From assembly GCA_024742305.1 (NCBI GenBank), contig JANSYQ010000003.1:124001-188000 (forward strand): a stretch of 64,000 nt of DNA, written 5' to 3'. The notes beneath the pieces were generated by a model. The model made no database searches. It saw only the letters and a program-made list of their open reading frames with translations, and was not told where the DNA came from. A program made the position numbers and the translations under genes. The stretch is from a bacterium (GTDB lineage: Bacteria > Bacteroidota > Bacteroidia > Flavobacteriales_D > Crocinitomicaceae). Positions 44,601-53,199 of this stretch are shown piece after piece (the first letter of the stretch is position 1; every line of letters begins with the position of its first letter).

Positions 44601-46044
44601 AGACGGATGGGACATCACAAACCTTCCTGAAGCAATGGCATTCGTGCGAGATGATGAGAACATGATGCCACTTGAGGCAGGAGGCGATTTGTACCGCTTC
44701 TTCCCAAGTTCAGGATTCGCGATGGATGTGAACGAGAAAAACATTGTGAAGTCTGGATTGGTATCGAAGCAGCAAGTGAAAGACTGCGCGAAGAACATCA
44801 AGTTCCGTTTCCGCTACAGCACAGAGAGAAATCCGGGTAATGAGCGTTACACTGTGGAAGGAATTCCAGTTTCAAGAGCACAATCGTTATCGAAATCATA
44901 CTTGAAGAAAGAACAAGTGATGATGCTTGACATCATTGCAAACAACGACTGGGAGCGTCCATTGTACTTCTCGTCCCCTTCAGGTTCTGAGGTGGCAAGC
45001 GCGATTCTTCATGGGTACTCAGGAGACTTTAGCGACGGATATATCAAACAAAACGGTATGGCGTTTGAATTGACACCATTGAAAGGAACCCCTGGAATTA
45101 ATCGTGAGCGCATGTACGATAACTTGATGAACAAGTATCACTACGGCAACATGAAAAATCCGGATGTACTTACAGATTACTATACACGTCGTCACACGTC
45201 GCAGTACAGAAGTCACTTCCTTCGTTTGGCATCAAGCTACCTTCGTGAAGTGGAAATGGCAGAGCGTGTAGCACAACAGAATCCGAATCAAACTTCGACG
45301 GACATTCTGTCTGCTGAAAAACAGAAAGAATACAAGCAGAAAGCGATCAAGTTGTTGAAGAAATCGCTTGAAGTAATGCCAGCTGAAATCGTAATTGATC
45401 ACAGTGAACCTACGCAAACCGGCGAACAATACCTTGTTAATGGTAAAGCAAGACGTGGATTTACCGACGGAGTTCTTCACGACTACGTAGATGTATTCTA
45501 CATGGCGGGAGACAAAGAAGCTGCGCGTAAATTGGCGAAAACTTTGGCTGACCAGTATGAGTCCATCTTTGAATACTTCGAAAAGTCTGATGCACGAATT
45601 ACAGGGGAAACAGACAATGCGAAAGATCTTTACGCGGCACTAGAATCGTACTTCATCGTATACGGTGCTGTTTCTAGCGAGGATTCAGGAAGTGCGTTGG
45701 ATAACCGAATGTTCAAGACCTTGAGCGATATGTACACCAACACGCTTCCAAAGATGGTTACCACATTGAAAGATGCCGCTGAAGATAACGGAGAAACAGT
45801 GAGAAGAGGCTCCGTAGAACTAGGACCTTACGGTCAACGCGCATTTGAGGTGGAAGACTTTACAAACGGTATTGCTTACCGCGTTGGATTCAAAGAAGTA
45901 CCTCAGGAACCACAAGTAAGCCCTCAACCAGCGAATCGTCCTCCTTCAGGAAATCAACAAATTCCAGGAAATAACGGTCAACAAGTTCCTACGGGTCAAC
46001 AACCTCAAGGAGCTCCAACACAAGAAGTTCCTACGGCGCAGTAA
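41602..46044 (+). CDS. GT117/DUF2723 integral membrane glycosyltransferase-like protein
   Basis: 1480 residues. The N-terminal half has about a dozen membrane segments; the conserved start FITLEDSVSLWDCGEYVTAAYKLEVGHPPGAPLF is the DUF2723 hallmark, with Asp34 and Glu37 in the probable catalytic loop. DUF2723 proteins are GT-C fold and include human TMEM260, an O-mannosyltransferase; in Bacteroidetes the donor and acceptor are not established here. The C-terminal 700 residues are soluble, with helical repeats and a Q/P-rich tail. The polysaccharide deacetylase gene starts 6 bases after the stop, so the two are co-expressed and may act on the same surface glycan or glycoprotein. Confidence 0.88.
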   Translation: MDYKKINTYLGWLIFIIATTVYFITLEDSVSLWDCGEYVTAAYKLEVGHPPGAPLFMVLGRLSSFFADPENVAVWINRLSALSSSATILFMFWSITLLVKKMILRTKDALETGDKIAIFGSAVVGSLAYTFSDSFWFSAVEGEVYAMSSLFTAIIFWAALKWDEEMIRVQQGKLVPKNVSPDRWMLLIMFMLGLAVGVHLLGILVVPAIAYVVYFRYNGISSRFFQIYIGVAIFSVVVGIFKMGNGFGDAVIEIVKQGVVLGILYGLFLWSKTQKIIEFLLVGLMSIVLLSFIQDGVITGSISFASFLEITMVNSIGLPFYSGTVLFFLILIGLFVYMLRRSRKSGNRAIYSAVMGLLLLLIGYGSFAVIVIRSNANTPLDENDPENLVTLHSYLKREQYGSAPLAYGQFWNSRESGGKFMDVGGGQKQWNAGADRTNWDDQAPIHLRRFVVKQGEDVIRAFQSEASAKDFAKKNKGLTIEETYFVSNEDSREGAIPTYSQNTLFPRMYWSADPSRTASYKDWSGYNRNSDATTEIGKDGERIPTMGENLTFFFRYQVNWMYWRYFLWNFSGRQNDIQGSRGAAMRGNWLSGYSVVDNARLGDQSAAPYYTKENKANNNFFLLPLVLGLIGLFFHAYRSPKQAFVLFLAFLFTGLAIVVYLNQKPLEPRERDYAYAGSFYFFAMWIGMGVFGLYETFKNISKETLKRLGYAAGGGLFIFFLFDMGSPVGMPATIGWFIVLLLIGVLMGIMYGLKKVTQKNTHGAVVAGVLALAVPILMGMEGWDDHDRSNKTSAHDLAYNYLVSCQPNGIIFTNGDNDTFPLWYMQEVEEKFTDRRVCNLSLMQTDWYTNQMKMKAYESEPLPIKFTEDQILMNYGGTDQVFFKRLIDLIGEDMKDEKIIKRMLKLRIKQNPDMAMQKTQGLINAIPQILAGAQGSTPQMDKQIRQYIAIANKPLKGDTTNFIYEKLVIGMRIFTDAQSGTIQLDQSKVSLINKHVFKFEDGWDITNLPEAMAFVRDDENMMPLEAGGDLYRFFPSSGFAMDVNEKNIVKSGLVSKQQVKDCAKNIKFRFRYSTERNPGNERYTVEGIPVSRAQSLSKSYLKKEQVMMLDIIANNDWERPLYFSSPSGSEVASAILHGYSGDFSDGYIKQNGMAFELTPLKGTPGINRERMYDNLMNKYHYGNMKNPDVLTDYYTRRHTSQYRSHFLRLASSYLREVEMAERVAQQNPNQTSTDILSAEKQKEYKQKAIKLLKKSLEVMPAEIVIDHSEPTQTGEQYLVNGKARRGFTDGVLHDYVDVFYMAGDKEAARKLAKTLADQYESIFEYFEKSDARITGETDNAKDLYAALESYFIVYGAVSSEDSGSALDNRMFKTLSDMYTNTLPKMVTTLKDAAEDNGETVRRGSVELGPYGQRAFEVEDFTNGIAYRVGFKEVPQEPQVSPQPANRPPSGNQQIPGNNGQQVPTGQQPQGAPTQEVPTAQ

Positions 46045-46050
46045 GGCAAA

Positions 46051-46662
46051 ATGAAACAATTTAGAACCCCATATTTTTTTCGATGGATTTTTTATCGAAG
46101 AGTATGGGGTTTTTCGCGTAAAAGCGGAAAGGTGTATCTCACGTTTGATGACGGTCCTACTCCTGAATGTACACGTTGGATATTAGATCAGCTCGCGGTT
46201 AAAAACATCAAAGCAACCTTTTTCTGTGTAGGATCCAACGCTAAGGAGCATCCTGATTTGATGAAGCGATTGTTGGAGGAAGGTCATGCCATTGGCAATC
46301 ATACCATGCGCCATGAAAAGGGCACTCAAACAGATAAATCAACCTACTTTCAAAGTATAGAAGAGGCTGCGAAGCATGTGCCGTCGACATTATTTAGACC
46401 GCCCTATGGCAGAATTCCGATGGCGTACACCAAAGAACTTAGAAAGAAGTACAAGGTAATTATGTGGACCTGGCTCTCATACGACTACCATCCAGAAGTA
46501 AGTGCCGAAACCATCTTGAAACGCGCAGAAACCATCCAATCTGGAGATATTTTGGTACTACATGACAATGTGAAGAGCTTCGAAAAACTGAAAGAAACAT
46601 TACCAGAACTAATCGACCTAATTGAGCAAAAAGGGTTGAACTTCTCGACAATTCCGGCTTGA
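46051..46662 (+). CDS. polysaccharide deacetylase (NodB homology)
   Basis: 203 residues, carbohydrate esterase family 4. The metal and catalytic motifs are visible: TFDDGPTP (Asp33-Asp34), GNHTMRH (His84, His88), RPPYGR and a final HDN (LVLHDNVKS). A basic N-terminus with FFRWIFYRRVWGFSRK but no clear signal peptide. Removes N- or O-acetyl groups from polysaccharides or peptidoglycan; the substrate is not known. Directly downstream of the GT117 gene. Confidence 0.92.
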   Translation: MKQFRTPYFFRWIFYRRVWGFSRKSGKVYLTFDDGPTPECTRWILDQLAVKNIKATFFCVGSNAKEHPDLMKRLLEEGHAIGNHTMRHEKGTQTDKSTYFQSIEEAAKHVPSTLFRPPYGRIPMAYTKELRKKYKVIMWTWLSYDYHPEVSAETILKRAETIQSGDILVLHDNVKSFEKLKETLPELIDLIEQKGLNFSTIPA

Positions 46663-46680
46663 TATGAGATAATTACTACA

Positions 46681-47187
46681 TTACTTCGGACGCTTGTAGA
46701 CCGGAACTGTAGAACAAGGCTCCCCGTACATAATGCTTTTTGCTACCGGTTGTAATTTTCGCACCAATTCAGACATGGCCACTTCAGGTTGATGCACATC
46801 GGCGCATCCCTTGATAATAATGCGTCCGTCTTGAAAGTCGGATACATCCAAACCATTTATTTTATCCATGAGCAGTTTAGAAGCAAGGTCCTTTTCGGTT
46901 CCAATAACGTAGTCTGCGCCGCACTCTTGTAGCTTAGATGCCACCAACATGTACGCCCAGGTGGGAACGATAGCATCTGCAGAGCAATAAACGTAGACCG
47001 CCTTTGAGGCGAAAGCCTCCCAATCATTCGATTTGATCCATGCACGAAAATCCTTTTCCTTCAACACCAATCCTTGCCATAGCTGATCTGCCAAATCAAT
47101 ACCAATGAGTTCTTCATTGGGTTTAAAATCAGCAAGATCCATAGCGATCAATCCACTCTCTTTAACGCGATTTACAATCTCATTCAT
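46681..47187 (-). CDS. DUF2480 family protein
   Basis: 168 residues, cytoplasmic. The pattern NEIVNRVKESGLIAMDLADF and DLADQLWQGLVLKEKDFRAWIK is the DUF2480 signature as I know it from Bacteroidetes. The function is not known. The start codon is 4 bases after a TATTTTTG element on the same strand, suggesting a transcript with no leader. Divergent from the Rrf2 regulator gene. Confidence 0.85.
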   Translation of the reverse strand: MNEIVNRVKESGLIAMDLADFKPNEELIGIDLADQLWQGLVLKEKDFRAWIKSNDWEAFASKAVYVYCSADAIVPTWAYMLVASKLQECGADYVIGTEKDLASKLLMDKINGLDVSDFQDGRIIIKGCADVHQPEVAMSELVRKLQPVAKSIMYGEPCSTVPVYKRPK

Positions 47188-47191
47188 ACTT

Positions 47192-47199
47192 CAAAAATA
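47192..47199 (-). promoter_or_regulatory. -7 element placed 4 bases before the DUF2480 start
   Basis: TATTTTTG on the minus strand, full consensus. The 4-base gap to ATG at 47187 would put the transcription start in or at the start codon. Confidence 0.5.
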
Positions 47200-47312
47200 C
47201 AACGTTCCCATGACATAAGCAGCATTCTTTTGTGAATGGAACCATACCATTTTGGTGATTTAAAAACCCAAGAGTTCTACATAGAATAGTCACGTGAATA
47301 CCTCAGGAATTG

Positions 47313-47320
47313 TATTTTTA
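47313..47320 (+). promoter_or_regulatory. near-consensus -7 element 4 bases before the Rrf2 start
   Basis: TATTTTTA (one base off TAnnTTTG), then gccc and ATG at 47325. Same spacing as three other genes in the window. Confidence 0.4.
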
Positions 47321-47324
47321 GCCC

Positions 47325-47729
47325 ATGATTTCGAAGAAAACGAAATATGGACTAAAGGCATTGAGTTATTTAGCAAAGCAGGAGGAGCGCAAGCCCATCT
47401 TAATTTCTGAAATTGCTCAGACTCAGAATATTTCTCAAAAATTCTTGGAATCGATTTTATTGGAACTCAAAAAGAAAGGGTTTGTAGGATCGAAGAAAGG
47501 GAAAGGCGGAGGATATTATTTGTTACGCTCCGGTGAGGATATTTCCATTGCGGCCGTTTTTCGTGCTCTAGAAGGTCCTATTGCATGGCTGCCATGTGTG
47601 AGCTTGAATTATTACGAGAAATGCGATGATTGCCAAGATGAGGAAAGCTGCGCATTAAATGCTGCGATGATTCAAGTGCGTGATTCCATTCTATCTGTAG
47701 TTGAAAAACAGACTATTGCGGATTTGTAG
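47325..47729 (+). CDS. Rrf2 family transcription regulator with four cysteines
   Basis: 134 residues. Winged helix-turn-helix near 20-68 (ISEIAQTQNISQKFLESILLELKKKGFV, then GKGGGYYLL). Cysteines at 91, 100, 103 and 109 (LPCVSLN, KCDDCQ, ESCAL) fit the Fe-S cluster loop of IscR/NsrR/RsrR-type regulators. A sensor for Fe-S status, NO or sulfur metabolism is likely; the gene is not next to suf or cysteine genes here, so the target is open. Confidence 0.85.
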   Translation: MISKKTKYGLKALSYLAKQEERKPILISEIAQTQNISQKFLESILLELKKKGFVGSKKGKGGGYYLLRSGEDISIAAVFRALEGPIAWLPCVSLNYYEKCDDCQDEESCALNAAMIQVRDSILSVVEKQTIADL

Positions 47730-47739
47730 CGGTTACACG

Positions 47740-47818
47740 GTGAGAAGTGATCAGTAAAAAGTGAGAGGTGATTAGTAAGAAGGGAGAAGTATCCCACTCA
47801 CTCTCGCACTCATTACTG
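47740..47818. repeat. 21-bp tandem repeat between Rrf2 and response-regulator genes
   Basis: gtgagaagtgatcagtaa (47740-47757) and gtgagaggtgattagtaa (47761-47778) are 16 of 18 identical with a 21-base period, then a partial third copy. The right end (cactcactctcgcactcatta) is roughly complementary, so a long imperfect hairpin can form between the two convergent genes. Confidence 0.6.
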
Positions 47819-47821
47819 CAC

Positions 47822-48478
47822 CTAAAGTTCTACTAATTTGTGTTTAGCAGCATACATAACAATTCCCACGACGTTTTTCGCTCCGATTTTCTTCATGATA
47901 CCAGCTCGATAACCATCAATCGTACGTTTACTTCGGTATAACAACAAACCAATTTCAGAAGCAGATTTCTCTTGACAGATGTACTTGATTATTTGCAATT
48001 CAACCCGACTGAATTCTACAGCTCCATCGAAACTTGGGACTACTTTCCCTTGACGTACCAATTCGCCAATCAAACACTTTGAAGTGCGATCGTTCATGTA
48101 ATAGCCCGTTTCCACAGAACTTTCAATTGCCTGTAAAATTTCTTCGGGTTCATCATCTTTCGACAAATAACCGTTAGCACCACACTCCACTGCCCTTACC
48201 ACAAACTCTTGATTATCAAAATAGGATAGCAATAAGATTTTCACATTGTCGTACTTTTCACGAATTTTCTTCGCGACATCAATCCCATTCATTTCGGGCA
48301 TTCGGTAATCGAGTAGCACGACATCGGGAGCGTTACCTTTCATCTTCAGAAGTAGTTCTACGCCTGACTCTGCCTCAATCGTTACCTTACAATTATCGGT
48401 ATCGTTTAGCATGGCTACAAGACCATCTCGGTAGATCCGCTGGTCCTCAGCTACACCAATGGTAATCTTCTTCTTCAT
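47822..48478 (-). CDS. NarL/LuxR-type response regulator
   Basis: 218 residues: receiver domain with phospho-acceptor Asp57 (LLDYRMP), acidic pair Glu11-Asp12, Lys in YLSKDDEP; C-terminal LuxR helix-turn-helix (ELQIIKYICQEKSASEIGLLLYRSKRTIDGYRAGIMKKIGAKN). The start overlaps the kinase stop by one base. Works with the kinase encoded just upstream. Confidence 0.95.
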   Translation of the reverse strand: MKKKITIGVAEDQRIYRDGLVAMLNDTDNCKVTIEAESGVELLLKMKGNAPDVVLLDYRMPEMNGIDVAKKIREKYDNVKILLLSYFDNQEFVVRAVECGANGYLSKDDEPEEILQAIESSVETGYYMNDRTSKCLIGELVRQGKVVPSFDGAVEFSRVELQIIKYICQEKSASEIGLLLYRSKRTIDGYRAGIMKKIGAKNVVGIVMYAAKHKLVEL

Positions 48479-49227
48479 TACAGTGATTTTCTTATTTCAA
48501 CAGTGGTACCTCGTTGTTTTCGTTGTGTACGAACCATCGAGCCGTTAATATAGCGCAATCTACTAACAATGTTTTGGAGTCCGAAAGATCCTGGGTGATT
48601 TTTGGGCATAGCGATTACCCCATTGCCGTCGTCTACAATTTCTAAGTACATCGTGCGGTCTTTCATTGTTAGCAGAACGTCAATATACGAAGCTTCTGCA
48701 TATTTTACGATGTTGCTCAGGAATTCCTGAACAATTCGATACATCGCTAACTCTTCATTTTGTTCTAAAATTACACTATTATCGTCTGAAATAAGAATAA
48801 AATTAACATCAATTTCTACCGTATCATTGAGTCGTGAAACCATGTAGGACAAGGAATCAGCGAGACCAAGCTCCTCCAAAGTGTAGGGCAAAAGTTCATT
48901 GCATACATTTCGCACTTTGTAGGTGGTTTCAGAAAGGGTTTTGGTCATTGCACGTTTTTGTGGACTGTCTTGAAGTTGTGCAATGTGAAAACGTAATGAC
49001 GTTAGGGAAGCGCCCGTATCATCATGGAGATCTTGAGCAATGCGTTTCTGTTCGCGTTCGGTAGCGCGAATTTCCGCTTCAATTAGTCGCTTTTGATCTG
49101 CCAACTCCAGTTCTATGAGCTTATGATGTTTCTCGTACATTCGCCGCTGGTAGACAAGAACAAATACAACAATCGCAAGCGCAATGAACACCATTAACGC
49201 AGACCCAATGATTAAAAGTTCATTCAT
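48478..49227 (-). CDS. membrane histidine kinase, NarX-like (HisKA_3)
   Basis: 249 residues. One N-terminal membrane segment (about 5-26), a coiled coil, then a HisKA_3 dimerisation domain with His68 (RIAQDLHDDTGASL) and an HATPase domain (EFLSNIVKYAEAS, VDDGNGV, GSFGLQNIVSRL). There is almost no periplasmic part, so the signal must come through the membrane or a partner; the small membrane protein upstream, with which it overlaps by 4 bases, is a good candidate. Confidence 0.93.
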   Translation of the reverse strand: MNELLIIGSALMVFIALAIVVFVLVYQRRMYEKHHKLIELELADQKRLIEAEIRATEREQKRIAQDLHDDTGASLTSLRFHIAQLQDSPQKRAMTKTLSETTYKVRNVCNELLPYTLEELGLADSLSYMVSRLNDTVEIDVNFILISDDNSVILEQNEELAMYRIVQEFLSNIVKYAEASYIDVLLTMKDRTMYLEIVDDGNGVIAMPKNHPGSFGLQNIVSRLRYINGSMVRTQRKQRGTTVEIRKSL

Positions 49228-49850
49228 AGTCTTCGGCCCATAACAAAGCTGACCACATAAATTACATTAAGTCCAATATTGAGAATAGCGTGAATCTGCC
49301 AAAAATGAAAGCTATCCATTTCTAACAGCTCCTTACTGAATAAAAATAGGTACAAAGTTCCTGCGAAATAAATCAGCCATCCGGAGGTTAGCCAAAACAT
49401 AGGCTGACGCTCGAGATATCTGTGTATCGGTCTTCTCAAAAGCGAGATATAATAACCCGCACACATGATGATGACCATCAAGCCCTCGGCATATCGCTCA
49501 TTTGCCTTGAAGGGGTCCCATGCGTCGAAATAAAAGTAGTCGATGAGTGAGAATGCCAAAAACGAAACCAAAAATACACCTACAATTCCCCGCCAAAAGA
49601 CTGAATCGTAGCTAAAAAAGAAAATCGCTGAGATGGCTAAAAATTCAATGTAAAAGTACGTATGAAACAATACCATGTTATTCACTCCATAAGCAAACAT
49701 GATACCCGTTATCAGCTCGAAAATTCCTGTTACGGCGACATAAACAAATAATATTCGCAACGCAAATGACAAGGATTTAAAGTAGATAGCCCCAACAAGA
49801 ATTGGGGCCACTATCGAGAATGCTGATATTACATGTAGGTTATTGCTCAC
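49224..49850 (-). CDS. membrane protein upstream of the kinase, possible sensor
   Basis: 208 residues from a GTG start at 49850, with six or seven membrane segments and conserved charged loops (WDPFKANERYAEG, RRPIHRYLERQP). It has no enzyme motif. I prefer the GTG because the longer ORF (ATG at 49898) would run 43 bases into the upstream gene and the GTG gives MSNNLHVISAFSIVAP, a normal start for such a protein. The overlap with the kinase gene (ATGA) ties the two together; it may supply the sensing part that the kinase lacks. Confidence 0.7.
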   Translation of the reverse strand: MSNNLHVISAFSIVAPILVGAIYFKSLSFALRILFVYVAVTGIFELITGIMFAYGVNNMVLFHTYFYIEFLAISAIFFFSYDSVFWRGIVGVFLVSFLAFSLIDYFYFDAWDPFKANERYAEGLMVIIMCAGYYISLLRRPIHRYLERQPMFWLTSGWLIYFAGTLYLFLFSKELLEMDSFHFWQIHAILNIGLNVIYVVSFVMGRRL

Positions 49851-49855
49851 GTTTC

Positions 49856-50164
49856 CTAGCTGTTTAGCGAATTCGCATTTCCACATACTCCCGGGCAAGG
49901 CAAGGATAAATCCGCCACCAAAGAGGTCAGGTCATTTTCATTGGCATCAGCACCAACTAAAACTAACTCTTTATTACCATCTTGGTCAAGTCCATAGTAC
50001 ATTCGAATCCCCATACACCCCTCCTGATCGAGTATATCTTGCAAAATGTCCTTACCAAAGAAATGTCCCTTTGTTTCTCCCGGGTTTTGCTTTCTGTACT
50101 CCGCGGTTAATGCGGCTCCCGCGGTTAATGAGATTGATCCTCCTTCTGTTCCATCAAATGACAT
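49856..50164 (-). CDS. conserved small protein of the kinase operon
   Basis: 102 residues, cytoplasmic, acidic. The string AALTAEYRKQNPGETKGHFFGKDIL with GCMGIRMYYGLDQDGNKELVLVGAD is a pattern I recall from hypothetical proteins of many Bacteroidetes, often beside membrane proteins and kinases, but I know no function. A C-terminal CPGVC pair may bind metal or form a disulfide. First gene of the four-gene operon (protein, membrane protein, kinase, regulator). Confidence 0.7.
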   Translation of the reverse strand: MSFDGTEGGSISLTAGAALTAEYRKQNPGETKGHFFGKDILQDILDQEGCMGIRMYYGLDQDGNKELVLVGADANENDLTSLVADLSLPCPGVCGNANSLNS

Positions 50165-50419
50165 AGGTTAAATTTTTATAGATTAATAAATGATTACTGA
50201 CCAAAGTAGAGCGCAGAAAAATGATATTCAATGTCACATTATATTCTCATTTAATACTCATTTATGGTAATTTACTTGACACGTATAATTCACGCTTAAT
50301 TCACACATTTAGTATCCGCATAAAAATCCGTACAAGTGCGCTACATTTTGCGTAATTGTTGCAGTTTCGTTGCGCACATGTAACATCGACAGAATTGTAT
50401 GGTTTTTCTGTGCTTTGAA

Positions 50420-50448
50420 TTGAATCGGAAGGAAGTTTCGTAGTTTTG
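50420..50448 (+). promoter_or_regulatory. thiL promoter
   Basis: TTG at 50420-50422, 18-base spacer, TAGTTTTG at 50441-50448; ATG at 50463. Good consensus match. The rest of the spacer 50165-50462 is AT-rich and holds nothing else I can name. Confidence 0.65.
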
Positions 50449-50462
50449 CAAAAAACTTTTAT

Positions 50463-51503
50463 ATGTCAGAGAAACGTACCGAAATCGATCAGCTAGGTGA
50501 ATTTGGACTCATTGAACATTTAACCAAAAACGTAAAGCTTCAACACAAATCCACTTTGAAGGGAATTGGAGATGATGCTGCGGTGTTAGCAATCAACGAA
50601 AATGAGGTACAGCTGGTTTCTACGGACACCATGATTGAGGGCGTTCATTTCAACCTGATGTATACTCCATTAAAGCACTTGGGATACAAGCTAGTAGCGA
50701 CGAATGTTTCGGACATCTGCGCCATGAACGGCACGGCAGAGCAAATTACGGTCTCCATTGCGGTTTCGAATCGTTTTCCGATTGAAGCTTTGGAAGAACT
50801 CTACGATGGAATCAAAGCTGCTTGTTCGGTTTATAAGGTCGATTTAATTGGTGGTGATACCACGTCTTCCCTTTCCGGCTTAATGCTCTCGGTTACTGTT
50901 CTTGGACGTGCAAAAAAAGAGGATGTCACATATCGCAACGGAGCAAAAGAACATGATCTCGTGGTCGTGAGCGGCGATCTTGGCGGTGCCTACATGGGAC
51001 TACAAGTATTGGAGCGCGAAAAAGAAGTCTTCAATGCCAACCCGAATATTCAGCCTGATTTGGACGGGCACGACTACATCATGGAACGCCAACTAAAACC
51101 TGAGGCTCGCGTGGATGTGATTCAATTTTTGAAAGAACTGGATGTAGTGCCAACCTCCATGATAGACATCAGCGACGGACTGGCTTCTGAATTGATGCAC
51201 ATTTGTTCGCAAGGAAAAGTGGGCTGCCGTGTGTACGATGAAAAAATCCCGATTGATGGAAAAACATCCATGACAGCCATTGATTTTAATTTGGACCCGA
51301 TTACCTGCGCGCTGAACGGTGGAGAAGATTACGAATTACTCTTCACGGTGAAGCAAGCTGATTTTGATAAAATCAAAGGGAATCCGCACATGACCGTAAT
51401 TGGACACATTACCGATGCCTCTGAAGGATTGTACTATGTCGATAAGAATGGATCGATGGTAGAACTTCAAGCACAAGGCTGGAATCATTTCGACAAGGAC
51501 TAA
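50463..51503 (+). CDS. thiL: thiamine-monophosphate kinase
   Basis: Phosphorylates thiamine monophosphate to the active diphosphate. 346 residues; GIGDDAAVL near 34-42 (metal-binding Asp37-Asp38), VSTDTMIEGVHFNL, DLIGGDTTSS, DLGGAYMGLQ, MIDISDGLASEL, LNGGEDYELLF. All family motifs are present in order. The stop overlaps by 4 bases with the end of the convergent helical-repeat gene. Confidence 0.96.
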   Translation: MSEKRTEIDQLGEFGLIEHLTKNVKLQHKSTLKGIGDDAAVLAINENEVQLVSTDTMIEGVHFNLMYTPLKHLGYKLVATNVSDICAMNGTAEQITVSIAVSNRFPIEALEELYDGIKAACSVYKVDLIGGDTTSSLSGLMLSVTVLGRAKKEDVTYRNGAKEHDLVVVSGDLGGAYMGLQVLEREKEVFNANPNIQPDLDGHDYIMERQLKPEARVDVIQFLKELDVVPTSMIDISDGLASELMHICSQGKVGCRVYDEKIPIDGKTSMTAIDFNLDPITCALNGGEDYELLFTVKQADFDKIKGNPHMTVIGHITDASEGLYYVDKNGSMVELQAQGWNHFDKD

Positions 51504-53065
51504 GACGCCTGTCGTACCGTTCGATTGTATTTTTCGCGCACCACGCTTTCAAAGTCTTTTCCTTTGAGCTTGGCTTCTGCCCAGGATTGAAAATCGAAGT
51601 AATCCAACGCCACACTTTCAAAGGCATCATCTCCCGTAATGGTGGCAAGTTCGTTGTATAAATCGCCCCAGTATCGGTCCACCTCAAAGCGATCATCGCA
51701 TTTGACCAATTTTCCGATGAACTGTAAGAAAACTTTCTCGAAACTATACAATCGGTTGCGTGTTTTGAGAAAACGCTGCGTGCTTCTGATGGAATATGGC
51801 AGCAACTTGTCATGATTCAACTCTAAGTGAATCAATAATTCAAGGAGTTGTGTGAAGCTGATGATGTCCTCTGTTTGGTCCAGTTCATTATCGTTCAAAA
51901 TACGGTTCACCCACTGTAATGCTTGGGAGAAATCGCCCACACCGATGTACGCTACGGCAACCTTAAACTCAAGAAATGCACGTCTCGCTGGTACCACCTT
52001 ATCTCCAAATTCATCCAACTTCTCCTTCACTTGATCAGCAATTCCTGCTGCCTTTCCGAAATCGCCCTTTCTCAAGTTAATGCTCAACTCTATACTGTTA
52101 ATGCTGGAGAATAATTTGATCTCTAAATCTTCGTTAGCCGTTACTTTGCTTGCTACCGTTTTCAACTGGTTCAAGTAAGAGATGGAACTTTTGTAGTCGC
52201 CGAGTTTGTCGGAGATATAAATAGCATTAGTCAGCACGGATACTTGCTTGTTCACCTCAATCGCAATGGGTCCGTCACAAGACTCTATCAATTCGAGGTT
52301 CTTGTGAAGCGCTTTCAAGGAATCGGACAAATTCGCCGTTGCATAATGGTAGGCGCTCATCACATGATAATAAAGGTAACGCGCTTCCGTTGTCACGTGC
52401 TCTGAAGGTTCAGGGCGATCCAATAGTTCTTTGCAAATCTCTGTGTATTGGGTCGCATCTTCTTTGGAGCGTGCCACTCCCCTTTTCGATAGATGTGTGA
52501 ACAACCGGCTTTTGATCTGCCACAAAGTGGCGTAATATTGCAACGATTCGATTTGAGCGCTTTCTTGTTCCGAGAAGGCGTTCATTTGTTCATCAGAAAT
52601 TCCGGAGTACCCCATCGTTTCATGAATGCGTTTTTGCTTGTTCGCGATTTCTATTACGAGTGCTGGTTTTTCGTGCTTTAAAGCTAGTTTCTCAGCACTT
52701 CTTAGCAACCTTCTACTTTGATCATATAGAGATCTATCGTACAAAATATCGGAAGCATGGAGCATTTTGTGAATTTGCGCTTCAATAGAACTGGATGCAT
52801 GAAACGCGTCCAATGCACTAAGGATGTGATCATACAGTCTCTTTTTAGTAATGGAAAAACGCTTTAAGAAGGCTTCACCTTTGAAGAATTCAAACAAGGC
52901 TTTCTCATCATACGCAGGCATTTTATCGAGGTAGTCGAAAATGCGTACATAGTTGTTTTCTCCACCAATGGTATGGCGAGAGGACATCAATTTGAAGTAC
53001 CTTTTTTCGGATTTTGACATGGATTGCACCAAATCAAACAAAGCCTCATTTACCTTTCCTGACAT
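51500..53065 (-). CDS. large cytoplasmic helical-repeat protein, unknown function
   Basis: 521 residues, no signal peptide or membrane segment. Almost all helical, with TPR-like stretches (KALHKNLELIESCDG, SSISYLNQLKTVASKV, FSQALQWVNRIL). The opening ALFDLVQSMSKSEKRYFKL is a conserved start in Bacteroidetes proteins of this length as I remember them, but no function is known to me. Own promoter not clear. Convergent with thiL. Confidence 0.7.
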   Translation of the reverse strand: MSGKVNEALFDLVQSMSKSEKRYFKLMSSRHTIGGENNYVRIFDYLDKMPAYDEKALFEFFKGEAFLKRFSITKKRLYDHILSALDAFHASSSIEAQIHKMLHASDILYDRSLYDQSRRLLRSAEKLALKHEKPALVIEIANKQKRIHETMGYSGISDEQMNAFSEQESAQIESLQYYATLWQIKSRLFTHLSKRGVARSKEDATQYTEICKELLDRPEPSEHVTTEARYLYYHVMSAYHYATANLSDSLKALHKNLELIESCDGPIAIEVNKQVSVLTNAIYISDKLGDYKSSISYLNQLKTVASKVTANEDLEIKLFSSINSIELSINLRKGDFGKAAGIADQVKEKLDEFGDKVVPARRAFLEFKVAVAYIGVGDFSQALQWVNRILNDNELDQTEDIISFTQLLELLIHLELNHDKLLPYSIRSTQRFLKTRNRLYSFEKVFLQFIGKLVKCDDRFEVDRYWGDLYNELATITGDDAFESVALDYFDFQSWAEAKLKGKDFESVVREKYNRTVRQAS

Positions 53066-53199
53066 GTATAAAAATTAAAGATTCACAAGTAGTATATCTA
53101 AGGTAAGCAAAGAATGAGGACGTTTTTTGACAAACATTTGAAGTGTATAATTTATTGAGTGTTCGGCATCACAATTCTACGACAAGGTCTAGGTGATCG

